Notes: generated by a model from the letters alone, not told the origin. Positions 27,506-36,955 are shown, counted from the first letter of the stretch. The stretch is 64,000 bases of DNA from Candidatus Krumholzibacteriota bacterium (GCA_029262065.1 JAJDAC010000022.1:62001-126000); one strand, 5' to 3'. Program-made: numbers and translations.

Positions 27506-30500
27506 CTAGTGCCGGCCGCCGGCGGGAACAGAGGCCGCGGAGCGCGCATCCAGGCCGCTGAGCACGAATGGCGCCCAGTACCATGGGTTCTCCCAGCGCG
27601 ACTGCGACCTCACCTGGCGCTTGGCGTCCCGGAGCAAGCGGGGGTAGTCCACCGCCTGCCCCAGGGAACTTGCGTTTGCGATGCCACCAAAGAACGTGGC
27701 CATCAGCTCGGCCGTCGACGCATCGGCCACCGCCCACAGGCTGGCCACGGTGCGACGCGAGCCCGCCGTCAAGAAGCCCCGCGACAGTGCGAAAACTCCC
27801 TCGCCCTCGAGATTGGGGCCCGACCGCGTATCGCACGCCGAAAGCACCGCCAGCTCGCACTGCAACGGCAGCTCATACAGCTCGAACAGGTTCAACATGC
27901 CATCGTCGATGTCCGATTGCGCTTCGGGAGGCGGCGAAAAAACGAGCCCCGCCAACAGCTCCGACTGCGTGTCGTCGACCACACCGTGGGTGGCCAGATG
28001 GATCCACCGGGCTCCCCGCATGGCCTGCTTCACCGCCGACTCGTGGGCGTCGGCGCCCAACAGCGAGACCACCGCGGTTCCTTCGAACGCCCCCGCAATG
28101 GACGCCGATTCCACGGCCGTTCCCGGCAACGCCGGGTAGGGATCGTTCGAACCCCGCGTGGCGTCGGCCACGGTCAGCAACCAACCGTCGTCGGGAACCG
28201 CAGCCAACTCACCCAACTGCAAGATGGTGGCAATGGAATCGCCGTAGCGGACGATGGGCCCTTCGTCCAACCAGTACCGCGCGTCCTGACCGTCGAGCGA
28301 AGTAGCCAGCGCTTCCATGGCCACCGTATGCACGGCCCCCGCGGGAATCACGAGCACACGTTCGGTAGCCAACAGTTCCGCGCGAATGCTTGGCGGAACC
28401 AGCGCCCGGGTCAGTTCGAGACTTCGTTCAACCCGGCTCAACGGCGCGGGACCATCCAGCTCGGCTACGCCGGCAACTCCGCGGGCCGGCTCATCAAGCC
28501 CGGCCACCGTGGTTGGTACGACAACGCTGGCCGCCGCCACCATCCGCGCCAGACCGATTCGCCCCAGCGGCCGACCTTCGTACATCAACGAATGACACTG
28601 CAGGTCACCTCGGCTGGCCGGAAGGTAGAACAGGTAGCTTTCGTGTTCGCCCAGTTCATAGAACATCAGGGCTTCGCCCGGTCCCAACGCAGCGGCGCGC
28701 AATCGCTCGGCGGTAGCCGGTTCCTCGCGGGAACGAACCGCTCGCTGCCAGGCGGGGTCGGCGAAGCGCGCCTGGTCGGTGGCCTCGCGATAGTCGCGCA
28801 TGGCCTCGGCCAGCTCTTCGCGCCAACCCGCCTGGGTCTCGAGATCATCGTCGGTCTCGGCCACCGAACGCAGCTTCCGTTGTAACGACCAGATGCGTGC
28901 CCGCGCATCGCCGCGGCGGCGTTCGAACTCGCCACCCGCCGATGCGGTGAGGTCGATATCGCGGGCGGTGATCTGATCGCGCAGGACTCGAGCACGCATC
29001 CGATCGGCCAACTGAAGTGCCTCGCCCAGGCGACCCTCGTCGATACGCCACGTCATGAGATCGTGGGCGGCCCGCAGGAATCGCTGCAGAACCCAGACCC
29101 GAGCCTCGTCACCGCCACCCACCTGTGGTCGAAGCTGTTCGGCCCGATCCAACGCGCGCAGCATGGACCGCTCGGCCTCGTGGTTGCGCCCCAGATCGCG
29201 CAGGAGGTACGCCGCCAGTGCGTGGCCCTCGGCGTGGGCCACCGGGAAGAGATCCGAGCGCCCCAGGACATCGAGTGCGGCGCTCACGGTTTCCAGCGTG
29301 TCCTTTGCGTCCTTCGCGTCTTGAGCGGCCGCACGGTCCAGTTGCGCCACCAGCAGAGCGCCGCGAGCCGTCTCGGGATGCAATGACCCCACCAACTCGC
29401 GGTACGCCGTCCAGGAACTCCTGGCTTCGACCAAGGAGCGCTCCACGTCGCCCCGTTCGAACAGTGCCCGCGCCAGGTCGTAACGGATCTTGGCCTCGTA
29501 GAGCCGATTGGGGTGCGGCTGCGCGCGCAACGTCTCCAGAGCCACGTCCCAGGCGTCTACCGCCTCGGCCCAGCGGCCACGCAACGAACGCACCACGCCC
29601 AGGTCATTATGAAAGAGCACCAGATCGGGATCGCCGTCGTGAAACGCCTCGACCGAGAGCTCGACCGCCCGCGCCAGGTATTCCTCGGCCCGTGCGTAGC
29701 GTGCCTGTTCGCGATACATGTTGCCCAGATTGTTGTAGGCGACCACGCGCCGCGCCAATGGCGCCTCGGCGTCGGCTTCGGTGATCTCCAGCGCCTCGCG
29801 GTAAAGCTGCTCGGCCACCCCAACCCGGCCCTGCTCCCACAGGAAGACACCAAGGTTGTTCAACAGGACAGCATGGTTGCCGTCGCGGGAGAGGTGGCGA
29901 GACGAGGCCTCGATGGCTTCGCGCATCAACGTTTCCGCTCGTTCGAAGGCGCCGCGCTGTCGCTCCATCTCGGCCAGATCCGAGAGCGTCCATACCCGGC
30001 GGGCGAATTCCGGCGGCCGGGCCGCCTCGAACACGGTCAGCGCCTCTTCGAACGCCTCCACCGCGCACTCGATGTCGCGCAGATCGTTGCAGATGAAACC
30101 CAGGGCCCGCAGCGTCACGGCCAGCTCCACGCTACCCACGGCCAGTTCTTTCCGACGAATGTCGAGGCACTGCTCGATGCTGACCTTCGCCTGCGCGAAG
30201 CGGGACTCGGCGTACCAGAGTTCAGCCAGGACTTCGTGGGTAGACGCAATATCGAGCGTGGACACCGACAGTTCGCGCTGCGCTTCCAACGCGGCCGACG
30301 CCAACTGTCGGGCCAGGGACATCCGGTCGAACTCGCCAGCCAGTTCACTCCACGACAGCAGCTCGTCGATAAGCGTCGTGTCGGGCTGGTCGGTGGCGGT
30401 TCGAACCAGGCGTTCGGCCATTCGGTCCGCCAGCTGCGACACGTCGTCCGCGGATGTATCTGAACCCTCAAGGGTGCGCCGGAACGATTCTACATCGGCG

Positions 30501-30583
30501 AGTGCATCGTGAGAGCACAGCGCAACAAGGAACAGCGCCACAAGCAGAGCGGGACGAACGCCGGATTGCGGCGACACGTTCAC
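27506..30583 (-). CDS. Exported TPR-CHAT protein (caspase-like protease domain)
   Basis: 1025 residues from GTG 30583, which overlaps the kinase TGA as GTGA; a longer reading to 30622 would run into the kinase gene. A signal peptide or anchor is seen (PALLVALFLVALCSHDALA). Residues about 80-420 are tetratricopeptide repeats (for example NLGVFLWEQGRVGVAEQLYREAL, shown shortened; YNNLGNMYREQARYARAEEY). The C-terminal CHAT domain has the family's His-Cys dyad: His at about 866 in ATHGVVDD and Cys at about 917 in LSACDTRSG, followed by the segment GEGVFALSRGFLTAG. CHAT domains are caspase/separase-clan peptidases. The predicted export is notable for a protease of this type. It is translationally coupled to a membrane kinase. 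Confidence 0.92.
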   Translation of the reverse strand: MNVSPQSGVRPALLVALFLVALCSHDALADVESFRRTLEGSDTSADDVSQLADRMAERLVRTATDQPDTTLIDELLSWSELAGEFDRMSLARQLASAALEAQRELSVSTLDIASTHEVLAELWYAESRFAQAKVSIEQCLDIRRKELAVGSVELAVTLRALGFICNDLRDIECAVEAFEEALTVFEAARPPEFARRVWTLSDLAEMERQRGAFERAETLMREAIEASSRHLSRDGNHAVLLNNLGVFLWEQGRVGVAEQLYREALEITEADAEAPLARRVVAYNNLGNMYREQARYARAEEYLARAVELSVEAFHDGDPDLVLFHNDLGVVRSLRGRWAEAVDAWDVALETLRAQPHPNRLYEAKIRYDLARALFERGDVERSLVEARSSWTAYRELVGSLHPETARGALLVAQLDRAAAQDAKDAKDTLETVSAALDVLGRSDLFPVAHAEGHALAAYLLRDLGRNHEAERSMLRALDRAEQLRPQVGGGDEARVWVLQRFLRAAHDLMTWRIDEGRLGEALQLADRMRARVLRDQITARDIDLTASAGGEFERRRGDARARIWSLQRKLRSVAETDDDLETQAGWREELAEAMRDYREATDQARFADPAWQRAVRSREEPATAERLRAAALGPGEALMFYELGEHESYLFYLPASRGDLQCHSLMYEGRPLGRIGLARMVAAASVVVPTTVAGLDEPARGVAGVAELDGPAPLSRVERSLELTRALVPPSIRAELLATERVLVIPAGAVHTVAMEALATSLDGQDARYWLDEGPIVRYGDSIATILQLGELAAVPDDGWLLTVADATRGSNDPYPALPGTAVESASIAGAFEGTAVVSLLGADAHESAVKQAMRGARWIHLATHGVVDDTQSELLAGLVFSPPPEAQSDIDDGMLNLFELYELPLQCELAVLSACDTRSGPNLEGEGVFALSRGFLTAGSRRTVASLWAVADASTAELMATFFGGIANASSLGQAVDYPRLLRDAKRQVRSQSRWENPWYWAPFVLSGLDARSAASVPAGGRH

Positions 30584-32310
30584 GGTGCGCCGGTGTTCAG
30601 GAGTCGCATGTGATGGAACCATACGTCGCGTCGACTCTCGCGTTCTCCCCGCGCCAATTCCAGCAACGCTTCGACGCCCACGGTCGCAGGCTCTTCGTTC
30701 GTGGGCATGGCCGCCACGCCGGACACGCCCCGGGTCAGGATGGCCAAGGTCTGCCCCGACGATTCGCGCAACGGGCGGGCGCCAAGCCCCACGCTGGGAA
30801 GCACGTCCACCGCCGCTTCGAACTTACGCAGGCGCTTCTTGCTCACGATCACCACGAAGTGCTCGACCCCCACCGTGGAATCGAACGTCCATCCCAATCG
30901 CGACCCATTGGCCGGCGCGGTGTTGGAGTAACCCGGCAGCCAATGCGGTTCGCCACCGTCGAGCGGATTCACAGGCAGCGTACCGAAGGGCAGGGGAAAG
31001 AGAACGGTCGCCCGATTGGCGGCGTCCACATTCACCACGTAGACCCAAGCGTCGTCGCTTGGAGTGATTTCCACGCCGACCCGCTCCGAAGGACCCACCT
31101 GATCGCCAAACCCGACATCGACGAGTTCACCGCCACGTACTCCCTGGAACCGTACCGTGGCATCCACCGTGGGCCGAAACGTCGGCAACACCAGGATCGC
31201 CACCACGGCGGCCGCAACCGCGAAGCCAGCCACCAGCGCCGGCGTGCGCCAGTTCCTGCTCGACGCAACCTTACGTTGACCAGCCGACCAGGTTTGCAGC
31301 GACTGCGCCAGATCATTGGCGGTAGCAAAACGCTCATCGGGTGAGGGGGCCAATGCGCGGTCGACGATGGCCACCAGTCCCGCGTCCAGATCCCGGCGCA
31401 GGTCACCAAGCCGCCGAACACTGTTTGCGTCGTGGGCCTGCATGATGTCGGTCACGGTTCCCGCCGGCACCGGCAATTCACCGCTCAACATCTGAAACAG
31501 CATGGCGCCCAACGAATAGACGTCGGTCGCGGGCGACGGACTGCCGCCATGAAACAACTCGGGGGCCATGGCCCGTGGTGTACCAGCCAGCTGCGGCGCC
31601 TCGCCCGGCAAGGAGCGGCGAAGGCGACCGGCGCCAAAATCGGTAAGCACCACGCGGCCGTCGGAGCGAATCATGACGTTCTCGGGCTTCACGTCCTGAT
31701 GAACTACCTGAACCTCATGCGCCGCCTGAAGGGCCAAAGCAACCTGGGTGGCGATATCAACCGCCTCGTCCACCTCGAGCTTCGACCGCTCGAGCAAACG
31801 GGTTCGCAGATCAACGCCGTCGATCAACTCCATCCACATCCCCAGGCGTCCGTCCTGTACTTCGGCGCCGTGCACACGAACCAGACCCGGATGGTCGAGC
31901 TTGGCCAGCAAACGCGCCTCGTTCAACACACGATCGGTTTGGTCGCCCAACGTACCCGGCCGGGTGCGAAACAGCTTCAGAGCTACCTGACGATGGAGGT
32001 TTTCTTCCCACGCGCGGTACACGTCGCCAAACCCGCCGCCGCCGATTCGCTCGAGCAGGTTCATCGAGCCCCAACGCTCGGGGGCCGCGGGAGCATCCGA
32101 TTGCACCGGAGCACCCAGCTCGGCCAGCAGGGTGGAAAGACCGGGACCGTCGACGCCTCGAGAAAGGCTCGACACCTGCGACACGACGCGCAGTTGCCTC
32201 AACCAACGCTGATCTTCTTCCGACGCGCCGTCCTGCGCCGAGGACCAATCAACGTCTCGACCTTCCGAAATCAGCTCGGCTACGTGGTCGAGGTCCAGTC
32301 GGTTTTCCAT
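30580..32310 (-). CDS. Membrane Ser/Thr protein kinase (PknB-like) with DUF4384-like sensor
   Basis: 576 residues from ATG 32310 (GAAGGTG upstream); the in-frame extension would overlap the sigma-factor gene. Kinase domain, about residues 80-345: glycine loop IGGGGFGDVY (89-98), ATP lysine in VALK (112), catalytic loop HQDVKPEN (204-211), DFG (224-226) and APE (249). The catalytic loop has Gln where most bacterial kinases have Arg (HRD). One transmembrane helix lies at 355-377. Outside it, a domain of about 200 residues (GVEITPSDDAWVYVVNVD, ATVLFPLP) resembles DUF4384. It probably senses something in the periplasm and signals inward. It lies 22 bp after the sigma gene, and its stop codon overlaps the start of the CHAT gene. 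Confidence 0.92.
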   Translation of the reverse strand: MENRLDLDHVAELISEGRDVDWSSAQDGASEEDQRWLRQLRVVSQVSSLSRGVDGPGLSTLLAELGAPVQSDAPAAPERWGSMNLLERIGGGGFGDVYRAWEENLHRQVALKLFRTRPGTLGDQTDRVLNEARLLAKLDHPGLVRVHGAEVQDGRLGMWMELIDGVDLRTRLLERSKLEVDEAVDIATQVALALQAAHEVQVVHQDVKPENVMIRSDGRVVLTDFGAGRLRRSLPGEAPQLAGTPRAMAPELFHGGSPSPATDVYSLGAMLFQMLSGELPVPAGTVTDIMQAHDANSVRRLGDLRRDLDAGLVAIVDRALAPSPDERFATANDLAQSLQTWSAGQRKVASSRNWRTPALVAGFAVAAAVVAILVLPTFRPTVDATVRFQGVRGGELVDVGFGDQVGPSERVGVEITPSDDAWVYVVNVDAANRATVLFPLPFGTLPVNPLDGGEPHWLPGYSNTAPANGSRLGWTFDSTVGVEHFVVIVSKKRLRKFEAAVDVLPSVGLGARPLRESSGQTLAILTRGVSGVAAMPTNEEPATVGVEALLELARGERESRRDVWFHHMRLLNTGAP

Positions 32311-32332
32311 GGCGTTCACCTTCGCAAGAATG

Positions 32333-32914
32333 TCATCCCGAATCCGACGGCGACTCGCCGTCGACATCTTCCATGGCCTTCGCCAAGCGCATCAACGCGC
32401 GTTTCACACCCATCCGCACCGAGTCGGCCGAGGGCTTGCCCAGGTAATCCGCGAGTTCCTGGAACCCGCAGTCAAACTCCATGCGGGCGATGATGAGTTC
32501 CCGATCGCCCGGACTCAGCTGTTCCAGGGCCGCCTCGTACCGCGCCAGGGCCTCGAGGCCAATGACCTCCTCGAGCGGAGATGTGACCTCCCCCTGGTTT
32601 TCGGCCACCTTGTCGAGCGCTCGCTCGCGGGCAGCGGCGCGGCGGACGTGGTCGCGAATGCGATTGAGCACGGCTTGGCGCAGGTAGCTGTGGAACGCGC
32701 CCTTCCATCGCGACTCGAATCCGTCGATCCGTCGCAGGGACTGGATCAACGCCTCCTGGACCAGATCTTCGGTATCGCCCGCGTCGCGGGCGTAGCCCGG
32801 CAAACGACCGCTGGCCCAGCGACGCAGGGGACCGATGTAGCGATGAAATACGGCATTCTTCGCCGATTCGTTGCCCTCGCGCACCTGCTGGAGCAACACC
32901 TCGGTGGAATCCAC
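32333..32914 (-). CDS. ECF-type RNA polymerase sigma factor
   Basis: 193 residues from GTG 32914. The frame stays open to a TTG at 33043, with another TTG at 32998 preceded by AAGGA, so the start is uncertain. GTG 32914 is chosen because region 2 begins almost at once (TEVLLQQVREGNESAKNAVFHRY, shown here as a landmark at residues 3-25). Region 2 includes DTEDLVQEALIQSLRRID, the -10 recognition helix area. Region 4 includes LSPGDRELIIARMEFDCGF and the helix-turn-helix GKPSADSVRMGVKRALMRL. ECF sigma factors encoded next to Ser/Thr kinases are known in several phyla and are thought to be activated by phosphorylation rather than by an anti-sigma factor. No anti-sigma gene is seen here. Confidence 0.88.
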   Translation of the reverse strand: MDSTEVLLQQVREGNESAKNAVFHRYIGPLRRWASGRLPGYARDAGDTEDLVQEALIQSLRRIDGFESRWKGAFHSYLRQAVLNRIRDHVRRAAARERALDKVAENQGEVTSPLEEVIGLEALARYEAALEQLSPGDRELIIARMEFDCGFQELADYLGKPSADSVRMGVKRALMRLAKAMEDVDGESPSDSG

Positions 32915-33299
32915 GCGAGGGCCAGAAGAACCGGGATTTGAGCCAGATGCATGCAATGGGAGACCAGCGCCAGGCACGACGGGAGCTGTGGAGAACAACT
33001 TCTTTGCGTCCTTGGAGCATACCACCCTCCCGTCCTGGGACAAACCGCCGTCGGCCGAACGTCGACCAACTCGTCGCTCTCAACCTGGGAACGAACCATG
33101 AGGCCCATCCGAACACCTCTACTTTCCAGTGCCGTGACCGAGCCGGTTTCCGGCTTGGTTGTTTCACGCCGGCGAATTTCGTACACTCCGAGTGTCCTTC
33201 CGCTGGGTCCTTCCGACCGTTCTTCCGTCCGAGCTCGCCCCACCCGAGAATTCCGACTCCCGTCCGGGCGTGCGTAACGCCGCCCCTTGGAGGTACGTC
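32915..33299. other. Divergent intergenic region between sigma factor and lipoprotein genes
   Basis: About 385 bp. It may include the true N-terminus of the sigma factor on the minus strand (frame open to 33043). On the plus strand it holds a sigma-70-like promoter for the lipoprotein gene. No RNA gene or repeat was recognised. Confidence 0.4.
33159..33187 (+). promoter_or_regulatory. Sigma-70-like promoter for the SdrD_B lipoprotein gene
   Basis: TTGTTT (33159-33164), a 17-bp spacer, then TACACT (33182-33187). It lies about 113 bp before ATG 33300, which has its own GGAGGT. Recognised by eye only. Confidence 0.45.
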
Positions 33300-34544
33300 A
33301 TGACCAGCAACCGCCGGCTGGCTCTCTTGGTTCTCTGCATCGGGGCCACCTTGGCCCTGGTTGCATGTGGCACCACGGAGCCGTCCGATCCCATCGCCAG
33401 CGACGGCTCGTCCAGCTTCAACGGCGAGATCGACCCAACCGACGAGACTTTTCTTCTGAAACGTATTACCGGTCCGGGACTGAACGTCGACCTGGTGGGA
33501 AGCAATCTACGGATCGATCCCGTGGAAGAGCACGTCATCCTCGACGTCGCCGTTCACAACCGCACCGATCGCCCCATGTTTGCGCCGGCCCGCGTCACCG
33601 TCGGGGCTTTCGTCCCCAGCGCGGTCTTCCCGGTGAACGTGGACGAACGAATCGCCAACGTTCCCGAGAATCCCATCCAGTGGTACGGGTACTACGACTA
33701 CACGATGCAGCTGGGCGACGACGGCATGCTTGGACCCGGCGAGACCTCCGACACCCGTACCTGGATTTTCTCCAGCCCGGGGCTGCAGGCGTTCTCGTTC
33801 GCGGCGTTCGCGGAATTCAGCATGGATCCCAATCGGGGGCGTATTTCGGGAGTCGCTTTCCAGGACGAAAATCGCAACGGGGTGCGTGACGCCAACGAAC
33901 CGCCGCAACCCGCCATCAGCATTCGATTGACCGGCCCCGGCGGCCAGGCCCAGAGCACTCTCGTCAACCCGAACGGTGAGTACGCGTTCTTCGTGGACTC
34001 GCCGGGCCTGTATTCGCTACGGGCCGAAGCGCTGCTGTTGTCACCGTTGCCCGTCTGCTATACCACGCCCAACCCGCTGGAAGTCGTGGTTCCGCCGACC
34101 AGCACGACCGGCGACCTGGCCGGGAACTTCGACGACGCCGACTTCGGCGTGGTCATTGGCTGCGACTTCGAACCGTTGCCCGCGATCGAACTCACCGAAC
34201 GCGAGCTGTCGGAGTTTCCCCAGGACCAGTACGACCTGCTGGGGTTCGAGCTGGTTGGTGACGTGTTCCACGTCAAGGCGGCGTTCAGTGGCTGCGGCCC
34301 CGACATCCCCATGCGGCTGGTGGCTTCGAAACACCTGATGGAATCGAATCCGCCTCAGACGTTCATGATCCTGTCGGTATTCAATCCCGGCCCCGACTGC
34401 GACGCCCACTGGCAACGGAACCTGCGATTTGACATGTCGCCTTTGCGCGAACTCCTGACCAGCGCCAGCGGCGAGGTTGGACGGCTGATCCTGAGATTCA
34501 TCGACCACGCCGGCAACGAGCACAGAATCGAGTACGGCGGCTAG
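33300..34544 (+). CDS. Lipoprotein with SdrD_B-like domain
   Basis: 414 residues from ATG 33300, with GGAGGT 5 nt upstream. A lipoprotein signal peptide ends in the lipobox LVAC (Cys about 23). The first mature half is strand-rich. Around residues 180-240 there is an SdrD_B/Cna-B-like segment (GRISGVAFQDENRNGVRDANEP, a calcium-binding-like loop, then NPNGEYAFFV). The C-terminal 130 residues are not recognised. It is probably anchored in the inner leaflet of the outer membrane or exposed on the surface. It is convergent with the LytTR gene. The exact function is unknown. Confidence 0.82.
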   Translation: MTSNRRLALLVLCIGATLALVACGTTEPSDPIASDGSSSFNGEIDPTDETFLLKRITGPGLNVDLVGSNLRIDPVEEHVILDVAVHNRTDRPMFAPARVTVGAFVPSAVFPVNVDERIANVPENPIQWYGYYDYTMQLGDDGMLGPGETSDTRTWIFSSPGLQAFSFAAFAEFSMDPNRGRISGVAFQDENRNGVRDANEPPQPAISIRLTGPGGQAQSTLVNPNGEYAFFVDSPGLYSLRAEALLLSPLPVCYTTPNPLEVVVPPTSTTGDLAGNFDDADFGVVIGCDFEPLPAIELTERELSEFPQDQYDLLGFELVGDVFHVKAAFSGCGPDIPMRLVASKHLMESNPPQTFMILSVFNPGPDCDAHWQRNLRFDMSPLRELLTSASGEVGRLILRFIDHAGNEHRIEYGG

Positions 34545-34554
34545 CGTCGAGGGC

Positions 34555-34980
34555 CTACTCGGGCAACGCGCGTTGCGAACCCAATCCGTGCTCCAACGAG
34601 CGCGGCGCGGTGGCCAAGCGATGAACCGGACCGGCTCGCTCCTGGGCGAGCCGGTCGCCAATGAACTGCTTGTACGAACGACCCGACACAATCACCTGAC
34701 CATCGCTCATCTCGATGCGATACGTATTGTTGTTCTGGTACTCGATCGTCCGCACCTCACGGCGATTCACGATGTACGACCGGTGGACCCGCAGGAAGAA
34801 CGCCGGATCCAGTACTTCGGCCAGGGCATTCATGGTCGAGCGATACAGTTCGCGACCAGTCTGCGTGTGGAACACGACGTAGTTACCCGCGGCTTCGATC
34901 CACCGAACCATGTCGACGGGGACCCGGGTGACACCGGTCTTCTTCTTGATGCCAAAGGACTCCACGTAGCCTTTATTCAC
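34555..34980 (-). CDS. Stand-alone LytTR DNA-binding regulator
   Basis: 141 residues from GTG 34980, with GAGGAGA about 9 nt upstream. Residues about 17-115 form a LytTR domain: MVRWIEAAGNYVVFHT, ALAEVLDPAFFLRVHRSYIVNR split by the family's RVHRS/Y core, then a beta-rich end MSDGQVIVSGRSYKQF. There is no receiver domain and no membrane segment, so input is by another partner or by its own short N-terminus. LytTR proteins bind direct repeats upstream of target genes. No adjacent sensor kinase is present. Confidence 0.9.
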   Translation of the reverse strand: MNKGYVESFGIKKKTGVTRVPVDMVRWIEAAGNYVVFHTQTGRELYRSTMNALAEVLDPAFFLRVHRSYIVNRREVRTIEYQNNNTYRIEMSDGQVIVSGRSYKQFIGDRLAQERAGPVHRLATAPRSLEHGLGSQRALPE

Positions 34981-35262
34981 ACGAACCGTCTCCTCAAGTA
35001 GCTGGGGATCGACGCTTCCTGCGGCCGGTGGGGAACCAGCGGCGGTCTCGATGAAGGAACATTGAAGACATGCGAAGACGGGCCCAGAAGAGAGGGACGG
35101 GCCTCGTCGGCGAGAATGGCATGACGGGAATAACGCAAGCTATCTCGCACGCGCGGAACGAATCAGGGGAGAGTTCGCCGTCGTCGTGCTCTGGTAATAT
35201 CAGGAAACCGTGAACTCCGGGTCAAGGGGGTCCGGCCACAAGCACCACCGGGGACCGCCCGG
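34981..35262. other. Intergenic region, no gene recognised
   Basis: About 280 bp between the LytTR start and the Ppx/GppA stop, both on the minus strand. It should hold the LytTR promoter and the end of the ppx transcript. No clear terminator hairpin with a T-run was seen. Confidence 0.35.
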
Positions 35263-36822
35263 TCAGGGCTCGTCGGCTGAAGCCACCAGGTCGATATCGG
35301 CCCCCCGCAGGTAGCGGCGCTCGTTTTCCAGGTCCACGCGGGTCAACTGATGCTCATCCAGCCAGCCCGCGGCAAATCGCAACTTCCAACGGTAGCCCTC
35401 GTCCTTGACCACCAAGCGTGGGGTCGGCACGGCGGTGCGACCCCGATTCAGCAAGACCGCCAGGCGCAAGACGATGCACAGCCGCAGAAATTGCCCCTCG
35501 TCGTCATCCTCGGCGAATTCCTCCCACAGATCGGGCGGCAGTTTACGACGATGGCCGCGGACGACGGCCGCCAACCGAAGTTGTTCGTTCGATGAAAACC
35601 CCGGCATCCAGGTGTGGGCCAGGATGTACGAGCCATGCCGTTGATAACCGGTGTAGGCCACCGCGAGACCGATTTCGTGCAATTGGCTGGCCCAACGTAG
35701 GAGTCGAGCCGGCTCCTCCTGTTCCTCGTCAGTTGAGATCTGTTCGAGCAGAGCCAGAGCCGTCTCCTGCACCCGCTCGGCCTGGGCCACGTCGACCCGG
35801 TACTGTTCGATGAGTCGCCCGATCGTGCGATCGCGCACGTCTTCGTGCCGAATCCGCCCCAGGAGATCCCACAGAACCCCCTCGCGAAGCGCGCCCGAAC
35901 TCACGCCCATGGTTTCCACACCAAGGCTCTTGAATACGCCTCGCAGTACCGCCACGCCGCCCGCGATCACCGGAACACGATCGGCCCGCAAGCCGGCCAG
36001 GTTCAGCTCTTTCAACGTGCCGGCCCGAATCAGTTCTTTCCGCAGCAGCTTCAATCCGGTGGCCGTGATCGAGCCATCGCCCCAGCCGTTCGCCTGGAGA
36101 ATCTCGGCCACCGCGTTCAGGGTGCCCGATGCGCCCACGGCCTCGACCCAATCGAGGCCATCGAGTGACGGCACCACGGACCTCAACTCCAGACGCGCCG
36201 CCGCCTCGGCATCCTGAAACGCTTCGGCCGTGAGTTCGCCTTGCGCGAAGAACTGTTGGCTGAAACTGACGCAGCCCATGTACAAGCTGTGCCCTACCAC
36301 CATCTCGAAGCCCTCACCGACCATTACCTCGGTACTGCCGCCGCCGATATCCACTACCAGTCGCCGGCCCACGTCAGGCTGGTCATGGGCCACGCCCAGG
36401 TAGATCAAGCGCGCTTCTTCGTTGCCGCTGATCACTTCGATCTCGTGGCCCAGGACGCGACGCGCCTTCTTCAGAAACCGTCGCGCGTTCTTGGCCTTGC
36501 GTAGGGTGTTGGTGCCGACCACGCGTACCCGCGCCTCGGGCAGCTCCTTCAGCCGTTGGCCGAACCGTTCGAGACAGGCCAGACCGCGATCAATCGCGTC
36601 GGAATCGAGCCGACGGCGTGCGTCGAGTCCGCCCGCCAATCGGACCATTTCGCGATGTTTGTCCAGGAACTCCAGATCGTGCTCGTGGGCTCTGGCCACC
36701 ACCATGTGGAAGCTGTTCGACCCCAGGTCCACCGCGGCCACGGTCTCCCAGGGCGATTCCCAGGAGCCTGGATCCGGGCTGGATTCGGCTCCAGGTACCC
36801 GATCTGGTGGAGATGAACTCAA
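35263..36822 (-). CDS. Ppx/GppA-family phosphatase (exopolyphosphatase-like)
   Basis: About 519 residues if it starts at TTG 36822. The frame is open further (to 36993) and no start has a convincing ribosome-binding site, so the N-terminus is uncertain. The actin/ASKHA-fold Ppx/GppA domain begins VAAVDLGSNSFHMVVA and includes RVVGTNTLRKAKN, SGNEEARLIYLGV and the phosphate-binding loop VVDIGGGSTEVMVG. A helical HD-type C-terminal domain follows (ALLEQIS to YILAHTWMPGFS). The protein hydrolyses polyphosphate and/or pppGpp; which one cannot be told from sequence. It is divergent from the PPOX gene. Confidence 0.9.
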   Translation of the reverse strand: MSSSPPDRVPGAESSPDPGSWESPWETVAAVDLGSNSFHMVVARAHEHDLEFLDKHREMVRLAGGLDARRRLDSDAIDRGLACLERFGQRLKELPEARVRVVGTNTLRKAKNARRFLKKARRVLGHEIEVISGNEEARLIYLGVAHDQPDVGRRLVVDIGGGSTEVMVGEGFEMVVGHSLYMGCVSFSQQFFAQGELTAEAFQDAEAAARLELRSVVPSLDGLDWVEAVGASGTLNAVAEILQANGWGDGSITATGLKLLRKELIRAGTLKELNLAGLRADRVPVIAGGVAVLRGVFKSLGVETMGVSSGALREGVLWDLLGRIRHEDVRDRTIGRLIEQYRVDVAQAERVQETALALLEQISTDEEQEEPARLLRWASQLHEIGLAVAYTGYQRHGSYILAHTWMPGFSSNEQLRLAAVVRGHRRKLPPDLWEEFAEDDDEGQFLRLCIVLRLAVLLNRGRTAVPTPRLVVKDEGYRWKLRFAAGWLDEHQLTRVDLENERRYLRGADIDLVASADEP

Positions 36823-36955
36823 GGTAGAAACGCCACGGTTGGTGAATTGGACATAATCTGCTTCTCTTATTGCGGGTTCTGGGGCCGGCGTCAAGCGCCG
36901 GCGGCGCCTCGGAGGCCCGACTACGTGTGGCGTCCACCACCGGAAAGGAACCCCC

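Noticed and set aside
27509-28885. 458-aa open frame on the plus strand in the CHAT gene
   Set aside because: Arg/Gly/His-rich antisense shadow of a well-supported gene.
36884-36902. GCCGGCG-TCAAG-CGCCGGC hairpin before the PPOX gene
   Set aside because: There is no T-run and it sits in a divergent leader. Such GC palindromes are expected by chance in this genome.
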